This document shows, in pieces, positions 38,001-43,650 of a DNA stretch of 64,000 bases. The position numbers were made by a program, and so were the translations under genes. The notes beneath the pieces are model-generated. The model searched no databases. It saw nothing but the letters and a program-made list of their open reading frames with translations, and was not told where the DNA came from. The stretch's first letter is position 1, and every line of letters begins with the position of its first letter. The stretch is from Lichenostomus cassidix. Its lineage: Eukaryota > Chordata > Aves > Passeriformes > Meliphagidae. The stretch spans positions 19,807,495 to 19,871,494 of the forward strand of contig CM039187.1 in the NCBI GenBank assembly GCA_008360975.2, read 5' to 3'.

Positions 38001-38741
38001 AATGACTGAATCTCAACCATCAGACATTCAAAACATCTAAACGGTGACAATACCTCTATCTATATCACTCCATTGAATTTGGCACCAGAAAAGATTTTTC
38101 TTCTAAATCAAAAGGTAAACACTCAGTCATTTAAACTAAGCTACAAATCAGCAGCCATAAGGAAAAATGAACTACATAAAAAGGATCTCATATAGGTTTT
38201 ATCAAATCTTGACCTTGACTGGTTTAACAAAAAGGTTAAATTTACTTTTAAGGAGCATACATTCTGCAAGCTATGCAATAGTTTATTATTTTAAAATAAA
38301 TATTCTACATATATTTTTATCTTTGGTTGACATTCTACAAGCTTCCACAAACAGGACAATCAAGTACAGTAAAAGATTACTACGTAAATGCTGTTGAAGT
38401 CATCAGGAAAACCTGAAAATTAAAAAGTTGTTCTATAACTCAATTCATCTGCTTTTCCAAATGCAGCTTTATTCTGTCTAGGCCCACCAACAATCATGTA
38501 CTCAAGTCTGGCTATGTTTGTTGCACAGTGCCTAGGAAAATACTGCTACAGACAGAAGGCAAAACCAACAACATTCTTTATTCTGTGCTCTTACCTGTAG
38601 CGCACTATTCAGGAAGCAACTGTTCTGTCCTGGTTCATTGCTGAGACCTTTACTGGGTGCTATTGAGGTGGTATTTCGTGGAGTAAACATGCCCTGTACA
38701 TTCCCCCGACCCATAGAAAAGTAATTTCTTTTCCAAGACAT
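1878..38741 (-). CDS. USP54: USP54, ubiquitin-specific protease 54 (5' half: 15 coding exons, residues 1-793)
   Basis: This span is the 5' coding part of USP54, recognised from the translations of its exons, which match vertebrate USP54 closely through the protease domain. Summed exon lengths are 2,377 nt (792 codons plus one base), and every junction keeps phase. The N-terminal USP (peptidase C19) domain occupies roughly residues 30-370. It has a Cys box (Cys42 in [11 protein letters not shown]), a His box (His302 in GKHYSTFF) and an Asp box (Asp319 in WMYFDDAHV). A serine-rich, low-complexity linker follows. USP54 and its paralogue USP53 were long listed as inactive. From memory, recent biochemistry reports K63-linkage-directed deubiquitinase activity for both. 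The remaining half of the protein, including its stop codon, is outside the window to the left. The gene is split by a large antisense retroelement in intron 7. Identity is very secure; exon edges are inferred from splice consensus. Confidence 0.95.
2052..3071 (-). other. USP54 intron 14
   Basis: AT-rich intron of about 1.0 kb between exons 14 and 15. I see no repeat, conserved exon or RNA in it. Confidence 0.7.
3072..3211 (-). CDS. USP54: USP54 coding exon 14
   Basis: This 140-nt exon (phase 2/1) codes residues 688-734 plus one base of Gly735. It contains the conserved [17 protein letters not shown] block. The acceptor is CTTGGAG|GGATGT and the donor GGAAATG|GTAAGA. The junctions restore the frame between exons 13 and 15. 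Confidence 0.92.
3212..3973 (-). other. USP54 intron 13
   Basis: Intron of 762 bp with nothing recognisable apart from AT-rich unique sequence. Confidence 0.7.
3974..4208 (-). CDS. USP54: USP54 coding exon 13
   Basis: This 235-nt exon (phase 1/2) codes residues 610-687 plus two bases of Arg688. The first half differs strongly from what I remember of mammalian USP54. The second half keeps the conserved [14 protein letters not shown] block. The acceptor is CTTGACAG|GTAAAG and the donor ACTCACAG|GTAATT. Confidence 0.92.
4209..5259 (-). other. USP54 intron 12
   Basis: Intron of about 1.05 kb. I see no element in it. Confidence 0.7.
5260..5640 (-). CDS. USP54: USP54 coding exon 12 (largest exon in the window)
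   Basis: This 381-nt exon (phase 1/1) codes residues 483-609 plus one base of Gly610. It contains conserved blocks typical of USP54, such as [32 protein letters not shown] and [11 protein letters not shown]. The NIDSIFS block is also found in USP53. The acceptor is AACTGCAG|GAGAAA and the donor GAAGCAG|GTAAGAG. Confidence 0.94.
5641..5937 (-). other. USP54 intron 11, GC-AG type
   Basis: This 297-bp intron starts AAG|GCAAGA and ends AACTGCAG on the sense strand. It contains an A/C-rich simple tract at 5,760-5,812 (repeated CCAAA units on the + strand). Confidence 0.8.
5938..6069 (-). CDS. USP54: USP54 coding exon 11 (GC donor)
   Basis: This 132-nt exon (phase 1/1) codes residues 439-482 plus one base of Gly483. 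It contains a strongly basic run ([10 protein letters not shown]) and ends SGYHSE. The acceptor is TCTTCCAG|GCCACC. The frame-preserving donor is GTGAAG|GCAAGA, a GC rather than GT donor. No GT nearby would join in frame to exon 12 with the expected Gly codon. Confidence 0.92.
6070..9889 (-). other. USP54 intron 10
   Basis: Intron of 3.8 kb. The only notable structure is a cluster of three GATCACACA repeats (9,827-9,868) just inside the exon 10 donor. The rest looks unique and AT-rich. Confidence 0.7.
9890..10060 (-). CDS. USP54: USP54 coding exon 10
   Basis: This 171-nt exon (phase 1/1) codes residues 382-438 plus one base of Gly439. It is Ser/Asp-rich ([20 protein letters not shown]) and marks the start of the disordered linker after the protease domain. 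The acceptor is TTCACCAG|GGAGAG. The donor GACACAG|GTAGCA has a weak +4 to +6 and is followed by three short GATCACACA repeats. Confidence 0.94.
10061..11290 (-). other. USP54 intron 9
   Basis: Intron of 1.2 kb with no recognisable element. Confidence 0.7.
11291..11459 (-). CDS. USP54: USP54 coding exon 9
   Basis: This 169-nt exon (phase 0/1) codes residues 326-381 plus one base of Gly382. It begins [16 protein letters not shown] and holds the last core strand of the USP domain ([11 protein letters not shown]). The acceptor TCAATTCAG is preceded by an uninterrupted T19 run on the sense strand. The donor is CTCGG|GTAAGC. Confidence 0.95.
11460..12714 (-). other. USP54 intron 8
   Basis: Intron of about 1.25 kb. 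Its 3' end on the sense strand is a T19 polypyrimidine tract (11,474-11,492). Nothing else is recognisable. Confidence 0.7.
11474..11492. repeat. A19 homopolymer = T19 polypyrimidine tract of the exon 9 acceptor
   Basis: Nineteen A residues on the + strand. On the sense strand this T-run sits about 14-33 nt before exon 9 and is its only long pyrimidine stretch. Confidence 0.88.
12715..12864 (-). CDS. USP54: USP54 coding exon 8 (His and Asp boxes)
   Basis: This 150-nt exon (50 codons, phase 0/0) codes residues 276-325. It carries the second half of the catalytic apparatus: GKHYSTFF with His302, and WMYFDDAHV with Asp319 as the likely third triad residue. The acceptor is TTGAAG|CTCTTC and the donor AAAGAG|GTGAGA. 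The upstream intron is about 7.3 kb because of the retroelement; without element and duplicated site it would be about 1.35 kb. Confidence 0.95.
12865..14186 (-). other. USP54 intron 7, part between exon 8 and the retroelement
   Basis: About 1.3 kb of AT-rich intron sequence with a short CA-rich patch near 13,030 and an A-run followed by CCCC at about 13,372-13,388. No gene or transposon is recognised here. Confidence 0.7.
14187..14191. repeat. Target-site duplication, 5' copy (AGTAC)
   Basis: The five bases AGTAC directly before the TGTCC terminus match the five bases directly after the 3' LTR. Confidence 0.93.
14192..14702 (+). repeat. 5' LTR of the ERVL-like element
   Basis: This 511-bp LTR starts TGTCC and ends GACA. 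It is nearly identical to 19,630-20,140. U3 contains two diverged direct repeats ending ATGACAGGCAATGGGCCAT. A perfect 7-bp-stem hairpin (CCAGGTG TTCC CACCTGG, 14,418-14,435) abuts a TATA-like GATATAA at 14,435. A 63-codon open frame inside the LTR exists in both copies only because the LTRs are duplicates. Confidence 0.95.
14708..14725 (+). promoter_or_regulatory. Primer binding site, tRNA-Lys type
   Basis: TGGCGCCCAACGTGGGGC starts five bases after the 5' LTR. This sequence is the classic complement of the 3' end of tRNA-Lys1,2, as used by Mason-Pfizer-type and foamy retroviruses. ERVL elements of mammals are named for a tRNA-Leu primer, so the Lys site is a difference. Confidence 0.9.
14758..16158 (+). 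pseudogene. gag: gag of the ERVL-like element (one premature stop)
   Basis: The frame starts at ATG 14,758 (or 14,761; context CACCATGATGG) and runs to TAG at 16,156, with an in-frame TAG at 15,703. Residues 1-150 are unusual for gag: hydrophobic segments at about 3-32, 37-53 and 117-138, and an N-x-T sequon (NHT) at 81-83. A basic linker (KRKRTKRAV) follows. The region around codons 225-315 ([36 protein letters not shown]) resembles ERVL/Fv1-type capsid. A tail rich in Arg and Lys ends the frame. There is no CCHC zinc knuckle. It is defective because of the stop at 15,703. The TAG at 16,156 may be the natural gag end or another nonsense change, because the pol frame continues in phase. Confidence 0.82.
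16159..19629 (+). pseudogene. pol: pol of the ERVL-like element (protease, RT, RNase H, integrase; many in-frame stops)
   Basis: Pol lies in the same frame as gag and ends at TAA 19,627-19,629, immediately before the 3' LTR. Domains in order: aspartic protease (DTG at 16,519-16,527); reverse transcriptase at about 16,850-17,520 (LPQGW box near 17,254, active-site box reading YIDN at 17,344-17,355); RNase H at about 18,265-18,640 (FTDGSC, YTDSW); integrase from about 18,720 (HHCC zinc site ending CETC; Asp codons at 18,958 and 19,135). Stops after gag: 16,195, 16,408, 16,468, 16,651, 17,032, 17,245, 17,365, 17,821, 17,830, 18,157, 19,174, 19,306, 19,333, 19,456 and 19,531. No frameshift is seen. 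The third integrase catalytic position (35 residues after the second Asp, codon 19,243) is AAA, Lys, instead of Glu. It cannot encode working enzymes as it stands. Confidence 0.88.
19613..19629 (+). promoter_or_regulatory. Probable polypurine tract
   Basis: The purine-rich stretch AATAAGGGGTGGA just before the 3' LTR sits where the plus-strand primer of a retroelement must be. It overlaps the last codons of pol and its TAA. Confidence 0.55.
19630..20140 (+). repeat. 3' LTR of the ERVL-like element
   Basis: This 511-bp LTR differs from the 5' LTR at six positions that I can see: 19,717, 19,918, 19,954, 19,983, 20,030 (each A here, G in the 5' LTR) and 20,131 (T here, A in the 5' LTR). The hairpin next to the TATA-like box is retained. 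Confidence 0.95.
20141..20145. repeat. Target-site duplication, 3' copy (AGTAC)
   Basis: AGTAC directly after the 3' LTR terminus ACA. It lies 20-24 nt inside intron 7 from the exon 7 donor. Confidence 0.93.
20165..20311 (-). CDS. USP54: USP54 coding exon 7
   Basis: This 147-nt exon (49 codons, phase 0/0) codes residues 227-275, from [13 protein letters not shown] to GTCLKLGD. The CPSNCGE pair of cysteines spans the exon 6/7 junction. The acceptor is ATCCTCAG|AGTAAC and the donor GGAGAT|GTGAGTTT. The target-site duplication of the antisense retrovirus lies at intron positions +20 to +24, so the donor itself is intact. Confidence 0.95.
20312..22197 (-). other. USP54 intron 6
   Basis: Intron of 1.9 kb, AT-rich, with a G-run patch near 20,975. 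I see no transposon or RNA gene. Confidence 0.7.
22198..22303 (-). CDS. USP54: USP54 coding exon 6
   Basis: This 106-nt exon (phase 2/0) completes Cys191 and codes residues 192-226, including [12 protein letters not shown] and a C-terminal NCP. The acceptor reads TACTGAAG|CAATCAAG and the donor TGTCCA|GTGAGTAG. Both joins keep the frame with exons 5 and 7. Confidence 0.93.
23325..23352. repeat. Inverted repeat, left arm
   Basis: This 28-nt arm (GTGACCAGGGCAGTTCCCC followed by a 9-nt tail) matches the reverse complement of 23,575-23,602 at 26 of 28 positions. Confidence 0.85.
23386..23807 (+). mobile_element. CR1 LINE fragment, internally deleted
   Basis: From GGAACTACAGGCTGGTCTG onward the sequence follows the CR1 reverse-transcriptase block (roughly to 'CATGGATTTACCAAGGACAAG'). 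After a short gap it jumps to the 3' end of CR1: a block around GGACAGGCAGCCCAGAGAA, then CCCTGCTTTGAACAGGAGG and GTAGATGTCCAAAGGTCC. About a kilobase expected between these blocks is missing. CR1 is the dominant avian and reptilian LINE. Assignment is from remembered CR1 sequence; the 5' boundary is approximate. Confidence 0.68.
23575..23602. repeat. Inverted repeat, right arm
   Basis: Reverse-complement partner of 23,325-23,352. The two arms flank the CR1 RT block with a 222-bp spacer. Confidence 0.85.
24058..24110. repeat. Purine-rich tract (pyrimidine-rich on the USP54 sense strand)
   Basis: About 50 nt on the + strand are almost entirely A and G with a single T, ending in a G8 run. In the transcript this is a C/U-rich tract beginning about 25 nt after the exon 5 donor. 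Confidence 0.85.
24133..24215 (-). CDS. USP54: USP54 coding exon 5 (CxxC-containing)
   Basis: This 83-nt exon (phase 0/2) codes residues 164-190 plus two bases of Cys191. It begins [15 protein letters not shown], the zinc-ribbon-like cysteine part of the USP fingers region. The acceptor is CTCTCTAG|TGTGTT and the donor CTCTG|GTGAGTT. An unusually long pyrimidine run lies 25-75 nt downstream of the donor on the sense strand. Confidence 0.93.
24371..24484 (-). CDS. USP54: USP54 coding exon 4
   Basis: This 114-nt exon (38 codons, phase 0/0) codes residues 126-163, beginning [14 protein letters not shown] and ending FAMTLFEQ. It lies within the protease domain. The acceptor is CCTAG|GAAAACC and the donor GAACAG|GTGAGG. 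The next intron is only 155 bp. Confidence 0.94.
24485..25616 (-). other. USP54 intron 3
   Basis: Intron of 1.1 kb with nothing recognisable other than short A-runs. Confidence 0.7.
25617..25751 (-). CDS. USP54: USP54 coding exon 3
   Basis: This 135-nt exon (45 codons, phase 0/0) codes residues 81-125, from [10 protein letters not shown] to MDDAAECF. The acidic DDAAE motif is characteristic of the USP53/USP54 branch. The acceptor is TTTATTAG|GGTATA and the donor TGTTTT|GTGAGT. A 9.8-kb intron separates it from exon 2. Confidence 0.94.
29722..29737. repeat. Homopolymer C16 (G16 on the USP54 sense strand)
   Basis: Sixteen consecutive C residues within intron 2. The length is likely to vary between individuals and is prone to assembly error. 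Confidence 0.9.
35484..35526. repeat. AT-rich 26-bp tandem duplication
   Basis: TTGATTATATATATTAA occurs at 35,484 and again at 35,510 within a wholly A/T-rich stretch. Confidence 0.8.
35590..35682 (-). CDS. USP54: USP54 coding exon 2
   Basis: This 93-nt exon (31 codons, phase 0/0) codes residues 50-80, starting [14 protein letters not shown]. It continues the fold directly after the Cys box and includes a short cysteine cluster (CMGDSCIFC). The acceptor is TTTCAG|GTACTC and the donor CTTAAG|GTAAAAG. A 26-bp-period AT-rich tandem lies about 65-105 nt downstream of the donor. Confidence 0.94.
35683..38594 (-). other. USP54 intron 1 of the coding region (contains a solo LTR)
   Basis: Intron of 2.9 kb between coding exons 1 and 2. 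Its recognisable content is the solo LTR at 37,520-37,793. The rest shows no clear element. Confidence 0.72.
37520..37793 (+). mobile_element. Solo LTR of a retrovirus-like element
   Basis: This 274-bp sequence begins TGTGGCTAGC and ends TTTCCTAACA, with the TGT/ACA termini of a retroviral LTR. It is flanked on both sides by TATT (37,516-37,519 and 37,794-37,797), a 4-bp target duplication as made by gammaretrovirus-like (class I) integrases. A TATA-like TATATATATGG (from 37,692) and an AATAAAGCTCTC polyadenylation-signal region about 20 bp further on fit a compact U3-R-U5 on the + strand. No internal region is present. Confidence 0.75.
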
Positions 38742-38754
38742 CTTCCAGTTTCAG
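38595..38754 (-). CDS. USP54: USP54 coding exon 1 (start codon, Cys box)
   Basis: The exon carries 13 nt of 5' UTR and then codes residues 1-49 (CDS 38,595-38,741, 49 codons). The acceptor reads TTTTCTACAG|CTGAAAC and the donor CTACAG|GTAAGAG. The start ATG at 38,741 gives a protein beginning MSWKRNYFS, the expected USP54 N terminus. The Cys box [19 protein letters not shown] places the candidate nucleophile at Cys42. Because an acceptor lies just upstream of the ATG, at least one noncoding exon must exist further right. Confidence 0.95.
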
Positions 38755-41700
38755 CTGTAGAAAATGCAGGTTTAGGATGGCAGAATATTTGACTTGATCA
38801 GATCCTTCCTTTCAAAAAATTCGAAATTGGAGCAACATCCAATCTTCTTTAAATTACAGTTTAAACAGTATTTAGCCTTTTGCCAGGACACAAGCAGTTT
38901 GCTTCTTTTAAATCCAGTCTGGGATGCTATTCTTCATTTGCTGCTTATGCATGCAAAAACCTCCTTTGCAAGCAGCCACATGGAACATTTGCAAAGGGAA
39001 CAAATCCATAGTTGTGCAAGTTCATGTTATGCTGCTTTTCCCTTTTCCAAACAGGCAGTAACTTCAGAGAACAAATGGCAAATCAAGGAGGTCCCAGACT
39101 AAAGACGAGAAAAACAACAACTTCCTCCCACACCCCCAAAAACGCAGCTTCTGTAATCCTTTTATAATCCTCCTGCAGAAGATGGGGAAAATCCAATTAG
39201 TAAGGGAGCAAAGAAACCAAAACACAACGTTGGCAATTCCCTTTCAGTTACATCTGTCTTGGGTGATGAAAGAGACATTATCCTCACATGGGAAAAAGAA
39301 GTAACTCCAGAACTTGAGAGCGAAGAACTTTAAAAAAGCAAAAAGTCTCCCATACAGTTCTTCTGATTCTGCGTGTGATCTTTAGAAACTTCTCCTCCCG
39401 ATCCTCCTTTTGCAATCGGAATGCCCAGCCGTGCCAGAAAGCTTGAGAGAGAAAAATAATCAAAGGCTTGCGTCATTTAATTACTCTCTTGGTTTTGTGG
39501 TGTTCTGCCAAGACCAGTGTTGCCTCACCTCCCACAATACACTGAATCTTCTGAGACAAAGCAAAAAATACAAACGTTCCTCCACCCAAAAAATAAAATA
39601 ATACGGAAAAGAACAGGGGATTCTGAGAAAAGCATGTAAGAGCAAGGAGGCTTAGAGTATGTTGGAAGGGTTAAGAAGGAAACTAGATTAAAAACATAAA
39701 ATGCAACATTCAAGTGAACCCCATGGCAGTATTCAAACATATCCTCTACAATCTTGTAGTGTTATTTTTTAAAAAATATCTTCTTCATTCAAACAGTTAC
39801 ACTAAGATTTGTGGTTCTATGAATACAGGCTAGCATGTTCTCCACCCTAGAACTTGGATTTTGCACTGAACATGGAAGGCACAAGGCTCATCCCTGACTC
39901 AGCAACCCACAGCTCTCTCCAAAAAAAAGTCTCCGAACTTCCTACATCCGAAACTGTGTCTACCTCTAAAATGCCACTTAATCTAGGCACATGGGACATA
40001 TGATGTCTTATAAAAGGCATAAAAGCTTCTGAAGAAGCCGAAACAATTATTCAACAGAAAATGCTGTTCCCACCACAAGTTCACTTTTCCCCTCACAGGA
40101 AATTTTTAGAAAAATTAATTAAGAAATTCCTAGAAACAGGAACTACAAGATTCAAGTCAAAACTTTTTAAAGTTGTCTCAAGTGTAGTCCACCTGTAAAT
40201 ACAGAAACTGGCATATATTTTCCAGGGACGTTCCCAATGACATCTAGAATTATACCATTTTTGATATACACAGTAACAATTGAAATTACTTATTATAGCT
40301 GATATGAGCAAGATGACTCTAAATCCAAACAGACTGAAGTATTAATCACAGCATGAAGGGATTACAAAGTAGGTATCTGTAGCACTTGTGCATCAGCAAA
40401 AATTAACTGGGAGTGTAATACCTTACAAAGATACCCTGGCTATCTGTGAAGGCACATTCTTCACAACTATAAATTCTTCATCTCCTGTTAAAACACAAAG
40501 AACTTCCTAAATATCTGCAAATGTGCTACAGCAGCCTACTATATTCACTTCTAGTAATACTTTATTTGTACTTCTGTTAAATTCATTCTACAAATATTAG
40601 TGAAGTCTCAGCAGGCAAATTGTTGTAAGGCAGGCAAATATCTACATACAGATGAGCAGTCTTCTTGGTTGCCAGTGTGCCATGCAAAATTTCAGACGAG
40701 CTTGCAAGCCTGCAGACACAGACCATTACTGTGCCCGTCGCGCAACATTCCTGAGTGCTGAACTTATACAGGACTCATTTCAAAGCAATTTCAGCCTCAG
40801 CCCCTTTCTTTGCTCAATCCCTTAATGAACCATGAGCCAACCATACTGTGTGAGCTATTTAGGGATTAATTTAGGGATCTCTGTAAAGCAACACCGCTTG
40901 CAATAGGTGCAGTGGCTAAGCCTGTGTCGCAGACGGAGCAGAGTGCTGCCTGTAATGAGCCAAGACACACAGGCTGTCTCACAAAAACCACTGAGCCAAA
41001 CACTTGGACTTCTTTCCACAGCACCTACAAAAACAGAAAAGTACAATCTAAAACATGCCCAAGATGCACAGCTGAAAGCTGCACCTATCCAGTGGATTTC
41101 AAGTTCAAAACAAGATTCCGCTCTTAAAATGGGCTGTAAAACTAACTTTTGAGTACTTTTTGAGCAAAGCCACCTCAGATATGACAAAGTAAAAAAATTT
41201 TAGTTTATTTTTATTGTCTTGGAAGAAAATTCAAGACTAGAGGCTTTGCAGCTCACCTGCCATTGCAGCAAGACTATTTCAAACTGGCCCAAACCCTCAC
41301 AGTAAGCAGAGTACCTGCACTGCTTCTGCACAGGCTTAGCAGACCTGACTTCTCACCATGTGTTTGCTGTGACTGCTCACAGGAGCACGTTCAGTTTGCT
41401 CATTTGGCTACACAGCCTTTGCACAGCTAAGAACAAGCAGAAAAGACTAAAGCTGGTAACCACCCAATTAGGACAAAACCAGATCTCCAGATCACAGCTT
41501 CGCACTCTGCCAACCTCTAAAAAACTTACCAATGAAATGTAACAACTCATATTAAATAAACATTATACAGATGTTTTAATAAGGAGTAAATAAAATACTA
41601 GAAATAGATAAGGAATATATAATAAAAAAAGCAAACCCAACATTCTAGATCTTCCTGCTGCTTGGTAGCAGCTTCCTTTGGTAAGGCCAGCCACAGAGAC

Positions 41701-43592
41701 AGGCTCAGCAGATGAGAGAGGCATGGGGCATCTGTCCAGCAACACAACCCCAGAGCAAAGCTGGCCGTGGTTCAGCACATACTTCTGGCCCGAAGAAACC
41801 AAAGTCTATCCTTTGACAGCAGAGCACAACACTCTACGAGATGTACCACAGAAAATTTCAAGACCCTGTTTATCCCTATGTTCCCTTGCTAAATCAATCT
41901 CATAGAGACATAACATCTCAAGCTGCATCCTTTGCTCTCCGGCAAGGTCCCACTATCATTGTTCATTTTGGGGTGGTGGTGGAATGTAACCTCTCTCACT
42001 GCAGTCTCATGTAGCCAAACATTTTAGGCTATTGCTTGAACCTCCAATCCAGGCACATGGCTGAATTAGAACAACCCTATTTAGGATTAAAATGCTTTCA
42101 TATAGCACTAGGTATGGCTGAAACCACCAATTAAGTATTTATCACACTATTAAATAAAAGCAGAGGTCTAGAATTTAGTGTTCATTATTTATATTTATGA
42201 AAAAACTTTCATAACATAGAACAAGTAAATGTGTCAATGTGCCTGATTTTAGAGAAGAAACTCCTTGCCCCCAAGATCCTACCACCTATTCTGATGGTAG
42301 GGAAGAGAGCAGATTCATGATGTTGAGGGCAAATAATCCCTTCACATGCTGCAACACCTCTGACACCTAAAGAGATGAGAAACAGCTTTGAAATCCCTTA
42401 CTCAAGTATCTTTGTTACAACAAAAAACCAAGATGGACTTGTCCAAGATAATGGATTTTGTTGAAAGTTTTCACCCAGATGGCTCCTGAGAGTGACTCTT
42501 TCAGTGAAGAGGCACAAGAATAATCCCCTTGACTGATCCCATGGCTGCTCTCAGCTAGAGGGAAAGTTCTCAGAACCAGAGGCTTGAGAACATACTTTCT
42601 CCATGTACATGCAATGATGAAAGTATTTGTAATTTCTGCATGGATTAAATGATACTTAATTGCAGAGTTATCAATATCACAGTCTTCATTTAGTTTAGAC
42701 ATCCCAAAAGATAGTCACCTTTGCAAGTCAGTTTAAATTCAACCTTGAAGGTAATGAAATAAAATAGAGGGGTGAAAAAACTTCCCAATACCAAATAACC
42801 ATGAGGCTGGATGAAAAGAGTGAACAGGGCAGGGACCTGACAGAAGCAAAAAGAGATTATTTCCACCTCTTGAGGATGTCTCCTCTTTTTGAGATTCTTA
42901 GCTAGCCAGAAGTATGGGACAGATTCATTTGCACACCTAGATAATAAACTGCATCTACAAAAAGATTTACATTCATCTCTATTGGCAATAATTTTTTCAC
43001 AGCACAAATGGGACAATAGAGGAAAACAATTTCTGCTTTATGCATGCATTTTCTCAGCTCTGATTGCTCTGCTGGGATAAAGGGGCAGGGAGGAGTCTGT
43101 AATGCTTTTGCTGTCAAGCTTGTACCCATTTGTCAGTTTTCCTCTTAAAGGAACAACCTGATTACCTGGCTCTGTGCTACTTGTGCCTACTGGGTGGAAC
43201 CAGGAACTGGGGACTGACAGCACCTCACAGTGCCATTGGTGCCCACAACAGACTCATGCTGGTCTTCCTTGTTTCCCATGAGCTATTGCACAATTCTCAG
43301 TGCTGTAAAGTTAAAACAAAGCTTTGAGTACCAGAGACCTTAAGGCTAACTTCCCAGAGCCCTTTTGGAAAATATACTCAGAGTTTGTCAAGGTTATGAT
43401 ACTCTTTCAGACACCAGGGAAATCCTTCCACTTACCAGAAGCAAATTATCCAAATGTTTGGCTAAAAGTTGCTGATAAAGACCATCAAAATGGTCTTGGA
43501 CAGAAGACTAAAAACGTATTTCCCCAAATCCATGGATGTACTTCCAAGAGTACAGGTACAACAAGCCTGAACAAACACTACAGGTTTCTCCA

Positions 43593-43650
43593 GAAGACAC
43601 AATGAAGGCCACTTCTGAGTGATGAAGACACAATGAAGGCCACTTCTGAG
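43593..43650. repeat. 31-bp tandem duplication
   Basis: GAAGACACAATGAAGGCCAC plus seven further identical bases occur at 43,593-43,619 and again at 43,624-43,650. The identity suggests a recent duplication. Confidence 0.9.
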
